Shown: one piece after another, positions 44,134 to 50,008 of the stretch
Layout of the letters: each line of letters opens with the position of its first letter
Numbering within the stretch: position 1 is the first letter of the stretch
Assembly (NCBI GenBank): GCA_001464895.1
Contig: LNEE01000039.1
Span: 1 to 50,008, forward strand
Reading direction: 5' to 3'
Length of the DNA: 50,008 bases
DNA from: Betaproteobacteria bacterium Ga0077532
GTDB lineage: Bacteria > Pseudomonadota > Gammaproteobacteria > Burkholderiales > Ga0077523
Program-made: the position numbers and the translations under genes
Notes under the pieces: generated by a model
Databases searched by the model: none
The model's input: only the letters and a program-made list of their open reading frames with translations
What the model was told of the DNA's origin: nothing

Positions 44134-44919
44134 CTACTCGTCGACGTCCTGCTGCATGTCGAGCGCGGGCGCGTCCGTCAGCGGCGTGCCCATGGGCCGC
44201 GCCGGCACGCCGGCAACCGTGGTGTGCGGCGGCACCGCGCGCAACACGACGCTGCCCGCCGCCACCTTCGAGCCCTCACCCACCTCGATGTTGCCCAGGA
44301 TCTTCGCACCGGCACCGATCATCACGCCGCGGCGGATCTTCGGATGCCGATCGCCGGTCTCCTTGCCGGTGCCGCCCAGCGTGACGGACTGCAGCATCGA
44401 GACGTCGTCCTCCACCACGCTCGTCTCGCCGATCACGAGTCCCGTGCCGTGATCCATGAAGACGCCCTTGCCGATGCGCGCGGCGGGATGGATGTCCATC
44501 GCGAGCGAGTCGGCGACGCGGCTCTGCAGGAACCGCGCGACGCCGCGGCGGCCCTCGTTCCACAGCGCGTGCGCGACGCGATGCGCGGCGAGGCCCTTGA
44601 AGCCCTTGTAGTAGAGGAACGGCACGAGGGGTGACTCGGCCGCGGGATCGCGCGTGACGATCGCGCGGAGGTCCGCGAGCGTGGCGGTGGCGATCTCCGG
44701 ATTGCGCTCGATGGTCTCGCCGATCAGGTCGACCATCGCGGCGAGGCTGAAGACCTGGTTCGACAGGCTCGCGGCGACGAGGTAGGCGAGCGCCTCGGGG
44801 TAGCCGCGATGGCGGAGCACGAGATCGTAGAGATGCCCGGAAAGGATGGGCTCCTCCTCCACCTGCACGATGGCGAGGCGTTTGAGTTCCGACCAGCTGT
44901 CGGCGTCGACGGGTTGCAT
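44134..44919 (-). CDS. cysE: Serine O-acetyltransferase
   Basis: 261 residues. An N-terminal helical SATase domain (about 1-120; EEEPILSGHLYDLVLRHRGYPEALAYLVAASLSN) precedes a left-handed beta-helix with hexapeptide repeats (DIHPAARIGKGVFMDHGTGLVIGETSVVEDDVSML, IGAGAKILGNIEVGEGSKVAAGSVV). The catalytic His-Asp lie in MDHGTG and the N-terminal helices. Makes O-acetylserine for cysteine synthesis. I chose ATG 44919 because of the SD GAGGAGG ahead; ATG 44934 is upstream of it. The gene directly follows selD. Confidence 0.94.
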   Translation of the reverse strand: MQPVDADSWSELKRLAIVQVEEEPILSGHLYDLVLRHRGYPEALAYLVAASLSNQVFSLAAMVDLIGETIERNPEIATATLADLRAIVTRDPAAESPLVPFLYYKGFKGLAAHRVAHALWNEGRRGVARFLQSRVADSLAMDIHPAARIGKGVFMDHGTGLVIGETSVVEDDVSMLQSVTLGGTGKETGDRHPKIRRGVMIGAGAKILGNIEVGEGSKVAAGSVVLRAVPPHTTVAGVPARPMGTPLTDAPALDMQQDVDE

Positions 44920-44930
44920 GTGGAGCCTCC

Positions 44931-45980
44931 TCATTGCACGGCGATGCCCGGCGTCCCCGCCGCGATCTCGCCGATGACCGCTGCGCGGTCGAATCCTTCC
45001 TCCCCGAACATGCCGAGCACGGCATCGACGGCGTCCGGCGCGCACGCCACCAGCAGGCCTCCACTCGTCTGCGGATCCGTGAGGAGCGCGCGCTCCCATG
45101 CGCCGAGCGCACCGAGATCCACGTGGGCGCCATAGCCAGCCCAGTTGCGCGTGGAGGCGCCGGTACTGAAGCCCTGCGCTGCGAGATCCCCCGCGCCTTC
45201 CAGCAGCGGAACCTCGGCCCAGCGGACGGTCGCCCGCACACCCGCCCCGCGACACACCTCCCAGAGATGCCCGAGGAGTCCGAATCCTGTGACATCGGTG
45301 AGCGCGTGCACGCCGGGATGCTGCGCGAGTCGCGGTCCGGGCGTGTTGAGCTTCGTCGTGCTCGCGATCATGGCCTCGTACAGCGCGGGCGACAGCGCGC
45401 CCTTCTTCAGCGCGGCGCTGTAGACGCCGACACCCAGGCCCTTCCCGAGGATGAGGCGATCGCCGGGCTGCGCCGTCGAGTTGCGCTTGATGTGATCGGG
45501 GTGCGCGAGGCCGATCACGACGAGCCCGTAGATGGGCTCCACGGAATCGATGCTGTGACCACCGGCGACAGGGATGCCCGCCGTGGCACAGACCGACTCG
45601 CCGCCTTCGAGGATGCCTCGGATGGTATCCATCGGAAGCTTGTCGATGGGCATCCCGACCAGCGCCAGCGCGAAGAGTGGGACACCGCCCATGGCATAGA
45701 CGTCGGAGATGGCATTCGTGGCGGCGATGCGACCGAAGTCGCGAGGGTCGTCCACGATCGGCATGAAGAAATCCGTCGTGGCGATGATGGCCTGGGTGTC
45801 GTTGATGCGCCAGACGGCCGCATCGTCGGCGGTGTCGGTGCCGACGAGCAGACGGTCGGGCACGAGTCGCGCGACGCCGCTCTTCGAGAGGATCTGTTCG
45901 AGGACCGCAGGAGCGATCTTGCAGCCGCAGCCGCCGCCGTGGGCGTACTGCGTGAGTCGGAGAGGTTCTGGCGCGTTCAT
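44931..45980 (-). CDS. selD: Selenophosphate synthase
   Basis: 349 residues. Makes selenophosphate from selenide and ATP for selenoproteins and/or selenouridine in tRNA. The active-site loop is [11 protein letters not shown], with Cys18 (equivalent to E. coli Cys17) and Lys21, so this is a Cys and not a Sec form. [12 protein letters not shown] and [12 protein letters not shown] carry the metal/ATP aspartates, GGHSID and [13 protein letters not shown] follow. The stop overlaps sequence used by the cysE leader. No selA, selB, selC or selU in the window. Confidence 0.95.
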   Translation of the reverse strand: MNAPEPLRLTQYAHGGGCGCKIAPAVLEQILSKSGVARLVPDRLLVGTDTADDAAVWRINDTQAIIATTDFFMPIVDDPRDFGRIAATNAISDVYAMGGVPLFALALVGMPIDKLPMDTIRGILEGGESVCATAGIPVAGGHSIDSVEPIYGLVVIGLAHPDHIKRNSTAQPGDRLILGKGLGVGVYSAALKKGALSPALYEAMIASTTKLNTPGPRLAQHPGVHALTDVTGFGLLGHLWEVCRGAGVRATVRWAEVPLLEGAGDLAAQGFSTGASTRNWAGYGAHVDLGALGAWERALLTDPQTSGGLLVACAPDAVDAVLGMFGEEGFDRAAVIGEIAAGTPGIAVQ

Positions 45981-46038
45981 CCGTGGGCTCCGTGGGGAGC
46001 GCGGATTCTAATCCCCGGGGAGCGGGAAGGTGATCCCC

Positions 46039-46072
46039 GGACCGCGCGCCGGCGATTGCCGGTGCACGGTCC
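46039..46072. repeat. Stem-loop between the HD-protein gene and selD
   Basis: Nested arms GGACCG/CGGTCC and CCGGC/GCCGG around GATT, 34 bp in total. It lies 43 bp after the stop of the HD-protein gene on the same strand and 58 bp before the selD start. No T-tract, so it is not a classic terminator; possibly an mRNA-processing or attenuating structure. Confidence 0.5.
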
Positions 46073-46114
46073 GTCCGATCACACCACGGGCGGGTCCTGC
46101 CGGTACTGCCAGTA

Positions 46115-46717
46115 CTACTGGAGACGCGCGCGGGCCTCGTCGAAGAGGCACTCGAGCGTCGTGTGCGTGCCGCGGAGGGGTTCCACCACGGCGTTGAGGG
46201 AGTCGGTCGACACGTCACCGGCCTCGCCTCGGGCGAGGGCGCCACCGGCGAGATCGCGCATCGCGACGACCTGCTGGGCCAACGTGATCAGCTTCGCGCG
46301 GTGGCTGAGCGAGCCGCTCGCGTGCAGGCGCACGGAGGGACGATCCGGGAGCAGGCCGCTGTTGCGATCGGACAACTCGGCGACGACTTCGGCGACGACA
46401 GGGCCGAACTGGCGACGCAGTTCCATGTAGCTCAGGTGCGTGTCCTGAAGATTGTCGTGCAACACACAGGCGGCGAGGGTCACGTCATCGGTGATGCCGG
46501 CCTCGTTGCACAAGACGTGCACGAGTTCGATCGCGCGCTCCACACCGCCGAAGATGGCGGCGCCGGCGCGGCGACGCTCACGACGACGCTCGGCGGAAGT
46601 GGAGAAGGCTTCGATCAGGAGTGCGCAGGGTTGCTGACGAAACTGCACGACGCGCTGGGTGGTGATGGCAACGGTCGGGCCCCGATGCCCGGGTGCGATG
46701 GCGATTCTTTGAAGCAT
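46115..46717 (-). CDS. RSH-like HD-domain protein with altered catalytic pair
   Basis: About 200 residues. Residues 52-120 resemble the ppGpp-hydrolase (RelA/SpoT, MESH1) HD domain: VERAIELVHVLCNEAGITDDVTLAACVLHDNLQDTHLSYMELRRQFG, then VVAEVVAELSD and SHRAKLITLAQQV. The metal residues His67, His87 and Asp88 are kept, but the ED pair after HD is Gln91-Asp92, so the catalytic Glu is lost. No synthetase domain. The N-terminal 45 residues are not recognised; Met at 46804 would extend it by 29. It may be a regulatory or binding protein. Confidence 0.72.
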   Translation of the reverse strand: MLQRIAIAPGHRGPTVAITTQRVVQFRQQPCALLIEAFSTSAERRRERRRAGAAIFGGVERAIELVHVLCNEAGITDDVTLAACVLHDNLQDTHLSYMELRRQFGPVVAEVVAELSDRNSGLLPDRPSVRLHASGSLSHRAKLITLAQQVVAMRDLAGGALARGEAGDVSTDSLNAVVEPLRGTHTTLECLFDEARARLQ

Positions 46718-47092
46718 GGTGGCGTGCTCTTCCAACAGGTTCGAATGCAAGTGCCGCCCGGTCGGAGAGACGCCGCTTCGGGTCGTCGTCCCTGCCTTCC
46801 GCATTGCGCGGCTGTGACTGGTTCTTCAGGCCGGGCCACCTTCCGGCAGCCTGCCATGCCCTCCCTCTTCGCAAACTGCGGGCCGACCCGCGCAAAGGCT
46901 TTCGCCTCAGGGAGTTGGATGCCGCGGCGAGCCCCCGCGCGGGGGCCGCGTAAACTGCGCCGACAGGCTCTCCGCGGCGCGCCGAATTCCATGCCACCGC
47001 TGGATCACCGGATGCCCAACGACGGGGCCGGCGGGCGCCGTCGAAGTGCGAGCAGGCGTACCCCGCGTCACCCTGACTGCGCCCAGCGAGCG
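46718..47092. other. 375-bp stretch without a clear gene
   Basis: Lies upstream of the HD gene and downstream of the CitE-like gene (both minus strand). It contains the perfect 16-bp palindrome GCCCCCGCGCGGGGGC (46931-46946) directly followed by a -10-like TAAACT (46951-46956) on the plus strand, with no convincing plus-strand gene after it. The HD gene's promoter should be here. Confidence 0.4.
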
Positions 47093-47959
47093 TCACTTTC
47101 CCGCGATGCGCTCCGCAATGGCGAGCATGCGGTAGTAGGACCGCACCACCGGCAGCTCGATCAGTTCGTTGTCCACCACGACCAGACCCGTGGTGCTCTC
47201 CTCGAACGCCGCGCACACCTTGCGCGCCTTGGCGATCTGCGCCTCGGTCGGCGTGAACGCCTCGTGGATGATCGGGATCTGGTTCGGATGAATCGAAGCC
47301 TTGCCGGTGAAGCCGAGTCGGGCGCAGCCCATGGCTTCCTGCCGCAGACCCTCCGGATCGTCGAGGTTGAGGAACGGCACGTCGAGCAGGTCGATGCCGG
47401 CCGACGCGGCGGCATGCACGAGACGGGAGCGCGTGTACAGCAGCGGCTCCCACGCCTTCGTGCATCGCAGGTCTGCGGACATGTCCACCGCGCCCAGGAT
47501 CATCGAGTCGATGCGCGGGCTGGACGCGGCGATCTCGATGGCGCGCTCGAGGCCGCGGTTCGTCTCGACGATCACGCAGTAGCGGATGTGCCGCGCGGCA
47601 CCTGCGGAGAGCAGCGTGTCGATGAGCTCCACCTCCTCGGCACTGCGGATCTTCGGAATCATGATCGCGTCGGGTGGCGCAGCGCATTCGATCAGCGCCT
47701 GGAGATCCTTGAGCCCGTGATAGGTCGAGAGCGCGTTGATGCGCACCATGCGCTCGACGTGCGGATGCGTTGCCTCGGCGAACAACGGCAGCGTCAACGC
47801 CCGGCCTTCGTCCTTGCGCTCCAGCGTCACCGCATCTTCCATGTCGATGCAGACGATGTCCGCGCCCACCTCCAGCGCCTTCAGATAGCGGTCGGGGCGC
47901 AGCGCCGGCACGAACAGCAGGCTGCGACGGGGGCGGATGTTTCGGGCGACGGCACTCAT
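47093..47959 (-). CDS. HpcH/HpaI aldolase / citrate lyase beta (CitE-like) family protein
   Basis: 288 residues. A TIM barrel for CoA-thioester lyase chemistry: RSLLFVPALRPDRYLKALEVGADIVCIDMEDAV, catalytic Arg in MVRINAL, Mg ligands Glu (VIVETNRGLERA) and Asp (GAVDMSADL), and GFTGKASIHPNQIPIIHEAF, the CitE end signature. No citrate lyase alpha/gamma subunits adjacent, so it is a stand-alone enzyme such as malyl- or citramalyl-CoA lyase. Substrate open. Confidence 0.9.
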   Translation of the reverse strand: MSAVARNIRPRRSLLFVPALRPDRYLKALEVGADIVCIDMEDAVTLERKDEGRALTLPLFAEATHPHVERMVRINALSTYHGLKDLQALIECAAPPDAIMIPKIRSAEEVELIDTLLSAGAARHIRYCVIVETNRGLERAIEIAASSPRIDSMILGAVDMSADLRCTKAWEPLLYTRSRLVHAAASAGIDLLDVPFLNLDDPEGLRQEAMGCARLGFTGKASIHPNQIPIIHEAFTPTEAQIAKARKVCAAFEESTTGLVVVDNELIELPVVRSYYRMLAIAERIAGK

Positions 47960-48088
47960 GTTGAAAGGTCCTCGAACGGGAAAGCCGCGATGCTAGCCGC
48001 GAAGCTGCCCGCCGACCAAGCCTCGGCCTGGAAGTGGCGCTTCTGGACGCGAGTTGAGTACGTGCGGACACGTAGACCGGAACCATCG

Positions 48089-48115
48089 CTTTCGCGGGCA
48101 TGGCCCGCTCCTACA
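48089..48115 (+). repeat. REP-like element, copy 2
   Basis: CTTTCGCGGGCATGGCCCGC then TCCTACA: stem GCGGGC/GCCCGC around ATG. Preceded by CCGGAACCATCG, shared with copy 4. Confidence 0.85.
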
Positions 48116-48159
48116 GGGGCCGTGGTGTGCCACCAGTCGTGGGAAAGGGTCACGCTTTC

Positions 48160-48186
48160 TGTAGGAGCGGGCCATGCCCGCGAAAG
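48160..48186 (-). repeat. REP-like element, copy 3 (inverted)
   Basis: TGTAGGAGCGGGCCATGCCC then GCGAAAG, the exact reverse complement of the copy 2 core, 45 bp further on. Copies 2 and 3 face each other. Confidence 0.85.
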
Positions 48187-48223
48187 CGGTTGATGCCAGG
48201 AAGCACATCACCCGGAACCATCG

Positions 48224-48251
48224 CCCTCGCGGGCATGGCCCGCTCCTACAA
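48224..48251 (+). repeat. REP-like element, copy 4
   Basis: Same orientation as copy 2 (CCCTCGCGGGCATGGCCCGC then TCCTACAA), 38 bp after copy 3 and again preceded by CCGGAACCATCG. Copies 2-4 in alternating orientation make a BIME-like cluster in the 429-bp gap between the CitE-like gene and the dehydratase gene. The rest of the gap (to 48388) holds only leader sequence with SD CAGGAGCAG. Confidence 0.85.
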
Positions 48252-48388
48252 GAAGCGTGGCCCGTTGCGACGGCGGGTGATGCGCTTCGGCACCGAAGAC
48301 AGTTGTCCGACATCCGATCTATTCTCCGCTGCAGTGGCAGGGGTAGACTCGGTCACCGCGCGCCCACTCGCTGAAACAGGAGCAGCCC

Positions 48389-49600
48389 ATGAAGATCACC
48401 GCCGTCGAGACCATCCAGCTCGCGGAGTTCCCGAATCTGCTTTGGGTGCAGATCCACACCGACGAAGGGTTCGTGGGCCTCGGCGAAACCTTCTACGCGG
48501 TGGCGCCCGTGGCTGCGCATATCCACGAGACTTGTGCCCCGTGGCTGCTCGGTAGGAATCCACTCGAGATCGACAAGATCTCGCACCATTTCCTCAACAC
48601 CTATCTCGGCTTCAACAGCGTCGGCGTCGAGATGCGCGCCGCGTCGGCCATCGACATCGCGCTCTGGGATCTCTTCGGCCAGGTCACCGGCCAGCCCATC
48701 GTGCAATTGCTCGGCGGCGCCTGTCGGGACAGCATCCGCGTCTACAACACCTGCGCGGGCTATCAGTACGTGCGCGCCAAGCCGACGCAGGGCACCGAGA
48801 ACTTCGGTCTGCCGGCGAAGGTGGACAAGAAGAAGCGGCCCTACGAGGACCTGCAGGGTTTTCTCACCGATGCCGGCGAGGTGGCCGAGAGCCTGCTCGA
48901 CATGGGCATCACCGGCATGAAGATCTGGCCCTTCGACACTGCGGCCGAAGCGTCGAACGGCACGTACATCTCGAACGCGGACTTGAAGAAGGCGATGAAG
49001 CCCTTCGAGAAGATCCGCAAGGCCGTCGGCGACAAGATGGACATCCACGTGGAGTTCCACTCCATGTGGCAACTGCCCGCCGCGATCCGCATCGCCAAAG
49101 CCCTCGAGCAGTTCGATCCGTTCTGGTACGAGGACCCGATCAAGATGAGCAACCTCGACGCCCTCGCCGACTATGCGCACCGCACGAACGTGTGGGTCAC
49201 CGCGAGCGAGACGCTGGCCACGCGGGCCGGCTTCCGTGATCTCTTCCAGAAGCAGGCCGTGTCGGTGTGCATGCTCGACGTCGGCTGGTGCGGCGGCATC
49301 TCGGAGGCGAAGAAGATCGGCACGATGGCCGAGGCCTGGGCCCTGCCCTACGCGCCGCACGACTGCACGGGCCCGGTGATGCTGACGGCCTCTGTGCACC
49401 TGTCGTTGAATGCGCCCAACGCGCTGGTGCAGGAGATGGTGCGGGCGTTCTACTACGACTGGTACCCGACGCTCGTGACGCAACTTCCCCCGGTGAAGCA
49501 CGGCCAGATCTCGGCACCGCCGGGGCCGGGGCTGGGGCTGAAGCTGCTGCCGGGCGTGGCGAAGCGGAAGGACGCGACAGTGCGGCGGACGGCGACGTGA
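48389..49600 (+). CDS. Mandelate racemase/muconate lactonizing enzyme family protein
   Basis: 403 residues. Enolase superfamily: capping domain (MKITAVETIQLAEFPNLLWVQIHTDEGFVGLGE) and (beta/alpha)7-beta barrel. Metal/acid-base residues appear in GMKIWPFD (Lys), DIHVEFHSMW (first acidic ligand, His), FWYEDPI (second), ASETLATRAGF (third) and YAPHDCTGPV (His at the end of the barrel). The HDC motif and EFHSMW resemble sugar-acid dehydratases (mannonate/galactonate type) more than racemases. Probable acid-sugar dehydratase; substrate not assignable. Strong SD. Confidence 0.9.
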   Translation: MKITAVETIQLAEFPNLLWVQIHTDEGFVGLGETFYAVAPVAAHIHETCAPWLLGRNPLEIDKISHHFLNTYLGFNSVGVEMRAASAIDIALWDLFGQVTGQPIVQLLGGACRDSIRVYNTCAGYQYVRAKPTQGTENFGLPAKVDKKKRPYEDLQGFLTDAGEVAESLLDMGITGMKIWPFDTAAEASNGTYISNADLKKAMKPFEKIRKAVGDKMDIHVEFHSMWQLPAAIRIAKALEQFDPFWYEDPIKMSNLDALADYAHRTNVWVTASETLATRAGFRDLFQKQAVSVCMLDVGWCGGISEAKKIGTMAEAWALPYAPHDCTGPVMLTASVHLSLNAPNALVQEMVRAFYYDWYPTLVTQLPPVKHGQISAPPGPGLGLKLLPGVAKRKDATVRRTAT

Positions 49601-49619
49601 GTTGAGGCAGAGGCTTGAC

Positions 49620-50008
49620 GTGGGTCGGGCTCCGCCCGACGCCCGCGTTCCTGGTTTCGCAGCTGTACCCAAGCCCGCGCCGCGTCGAGCGATGCTCGAC
49701 CCACGAAGGGCTGTCGCCACTGGATTCTTCGACGCTGAGAACACCCCCCGTGGGTCGGGCACTGCCCGACGCCCGCGTCCCTGGATTCGCAGCTGTACCC
49801 AAGCCCGCGCCGCGTCGAGCGATGCTCGACCCACGAAGGGTTGTCGCCACTGGATTCTTCGACGCTGAAAACACCCCCCGTGGGTCGGGCACTGCCCGAC
49901 GCCCGTGTCCCTGGATTCGCAGCTGTACCCAAGCCCGCGCCGCGTCGAGCGATGCTCGACCCACGAAGGGTTGTCGCCACTGGATTCTTCAACGCTGAAA
50001 ACACCCCC
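49620..50008. repeat. Three 130-bp tandem repeats, running off the right edge
   Basis: Units start at 49620, 49750 and 49880 (last one cut by one base at the window end). Each unit holds two hairpins: GTCGGGC-nnn-GCCCGAC at its start and GTCGAGC-GAT-GCTCGAC in the middle. The outer flanks GTGGGTCG and CGACCCAC are complementary, so one unit can fold into a long cruciform-like structure. Units differ at only a handful of positions. Open frames across them are not genes. Starts 20 bp after the dehydratase stop. Confidence 0.95.

Noticed and set aside
44931..45980. SelD with a selenocysteine active site
   Set aside because: The active-site codons read GGCGCK with Cys and no in-frame TGA.
48353..49834. 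Long minus-strand frames over the dehydratase gene and the 130-bp repeats
   Set aside because: They arise from the antisense strand of the enolase-superfamily gene and from repeat units of varying frame; no independent support.
49620..50008. CRISPR array
   Set aside because: The whole 130-bp unit is repeated, with no unique spacers between short repeats.

Overview
The window is GC-rich chromosomal DNA that most likely comes from a betaproteobacterium. Supporting signs are a DUF3460 protein (a family I know essentially from Betaproteobacteria), a PEP-CTERM secreted protein, DUF3617 and DUF6515 proteins, several TRAP/PhyH/LLM catabolic genes, and REP elements of the GTAGGAGCGGGC...GCCCGCG type. 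I cannot name the genus. No rRNA, tRNA or CRISPR array was seen.

Region 1 (1-1780) is the end of a chromosomal integron. Two well-formed attC sites (91-168 and 654-749) separate three minus-strand cassette genes. A recombination core site (1276-1282) and a second core-like site (1305-1311) mark attI. A divergent intI follows, with a perfect LexA box (1400-1415) in its promoter, but only about its first 90 codons survive. The cassette nearest intI encodes a helical protein with an HEPN-type RNxxxH motif; the second encodes a small membrane protein; the third runs off the window.

Region 2 (2122-8974) is a complete arsenic operon, arsR-arsI-arsC-acr3-arsH. It covers sensing, C-As bond cleavage of methylarsenicals, arsenate reduction, arsenite efflux and organoarsenical oxidation. 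An alkylation-repair pair (Ada-AlkA fusion glycosylase and Ogt methyltransferase) follows, then a YaiI family protein and glycerol dehydrogenase.

Region 3 (9126-18554) is mixed: a PEP-CTERM protein, SelO pseudokinase, two envelope proteins, a TMTC-like TPR membrane protein coupled to a DUF3617 protein, pncB, a 24-bp tandem repeat across the pncB stop, a secreted nuclease and a small exported protein.

Region 4 (18783-30845) is a catabolic region. A minus-strand operon encodes an SMP-30 lactonase, a PhyH dioxygenase, a complete TRAP importer (dctP-dctQ-dctM), a zinc alcohol dehydrogenase broken by an in-frame TAG, and a MetX-like hydrolase. An IclR regulator reads away from it across a shared intergenic region that holds a TTGAAA-N5-TTTCAA palindrome. 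A second PhyH gene and two exported cyclase-family proteins follow. The substrate cannot be read from the sequence.

Region 5 (31003-44105) holds Sel1-repeat proteins, oligopeptidase B, DUF3460, a run of isomerase/bicupin/MFS/LLM/MFS genes, an outer-membrane protein, a third PhyH protein and a GST.

Region 6 (44134-50008) holds cysE and selD, an RSH-like HD protein with an altered catalytic pair, a CitE-like lyase, a BIME-like REP cluster, an enolase-superfamily dehydratase, and three 130-bp tandem repeats that run off the right edge.
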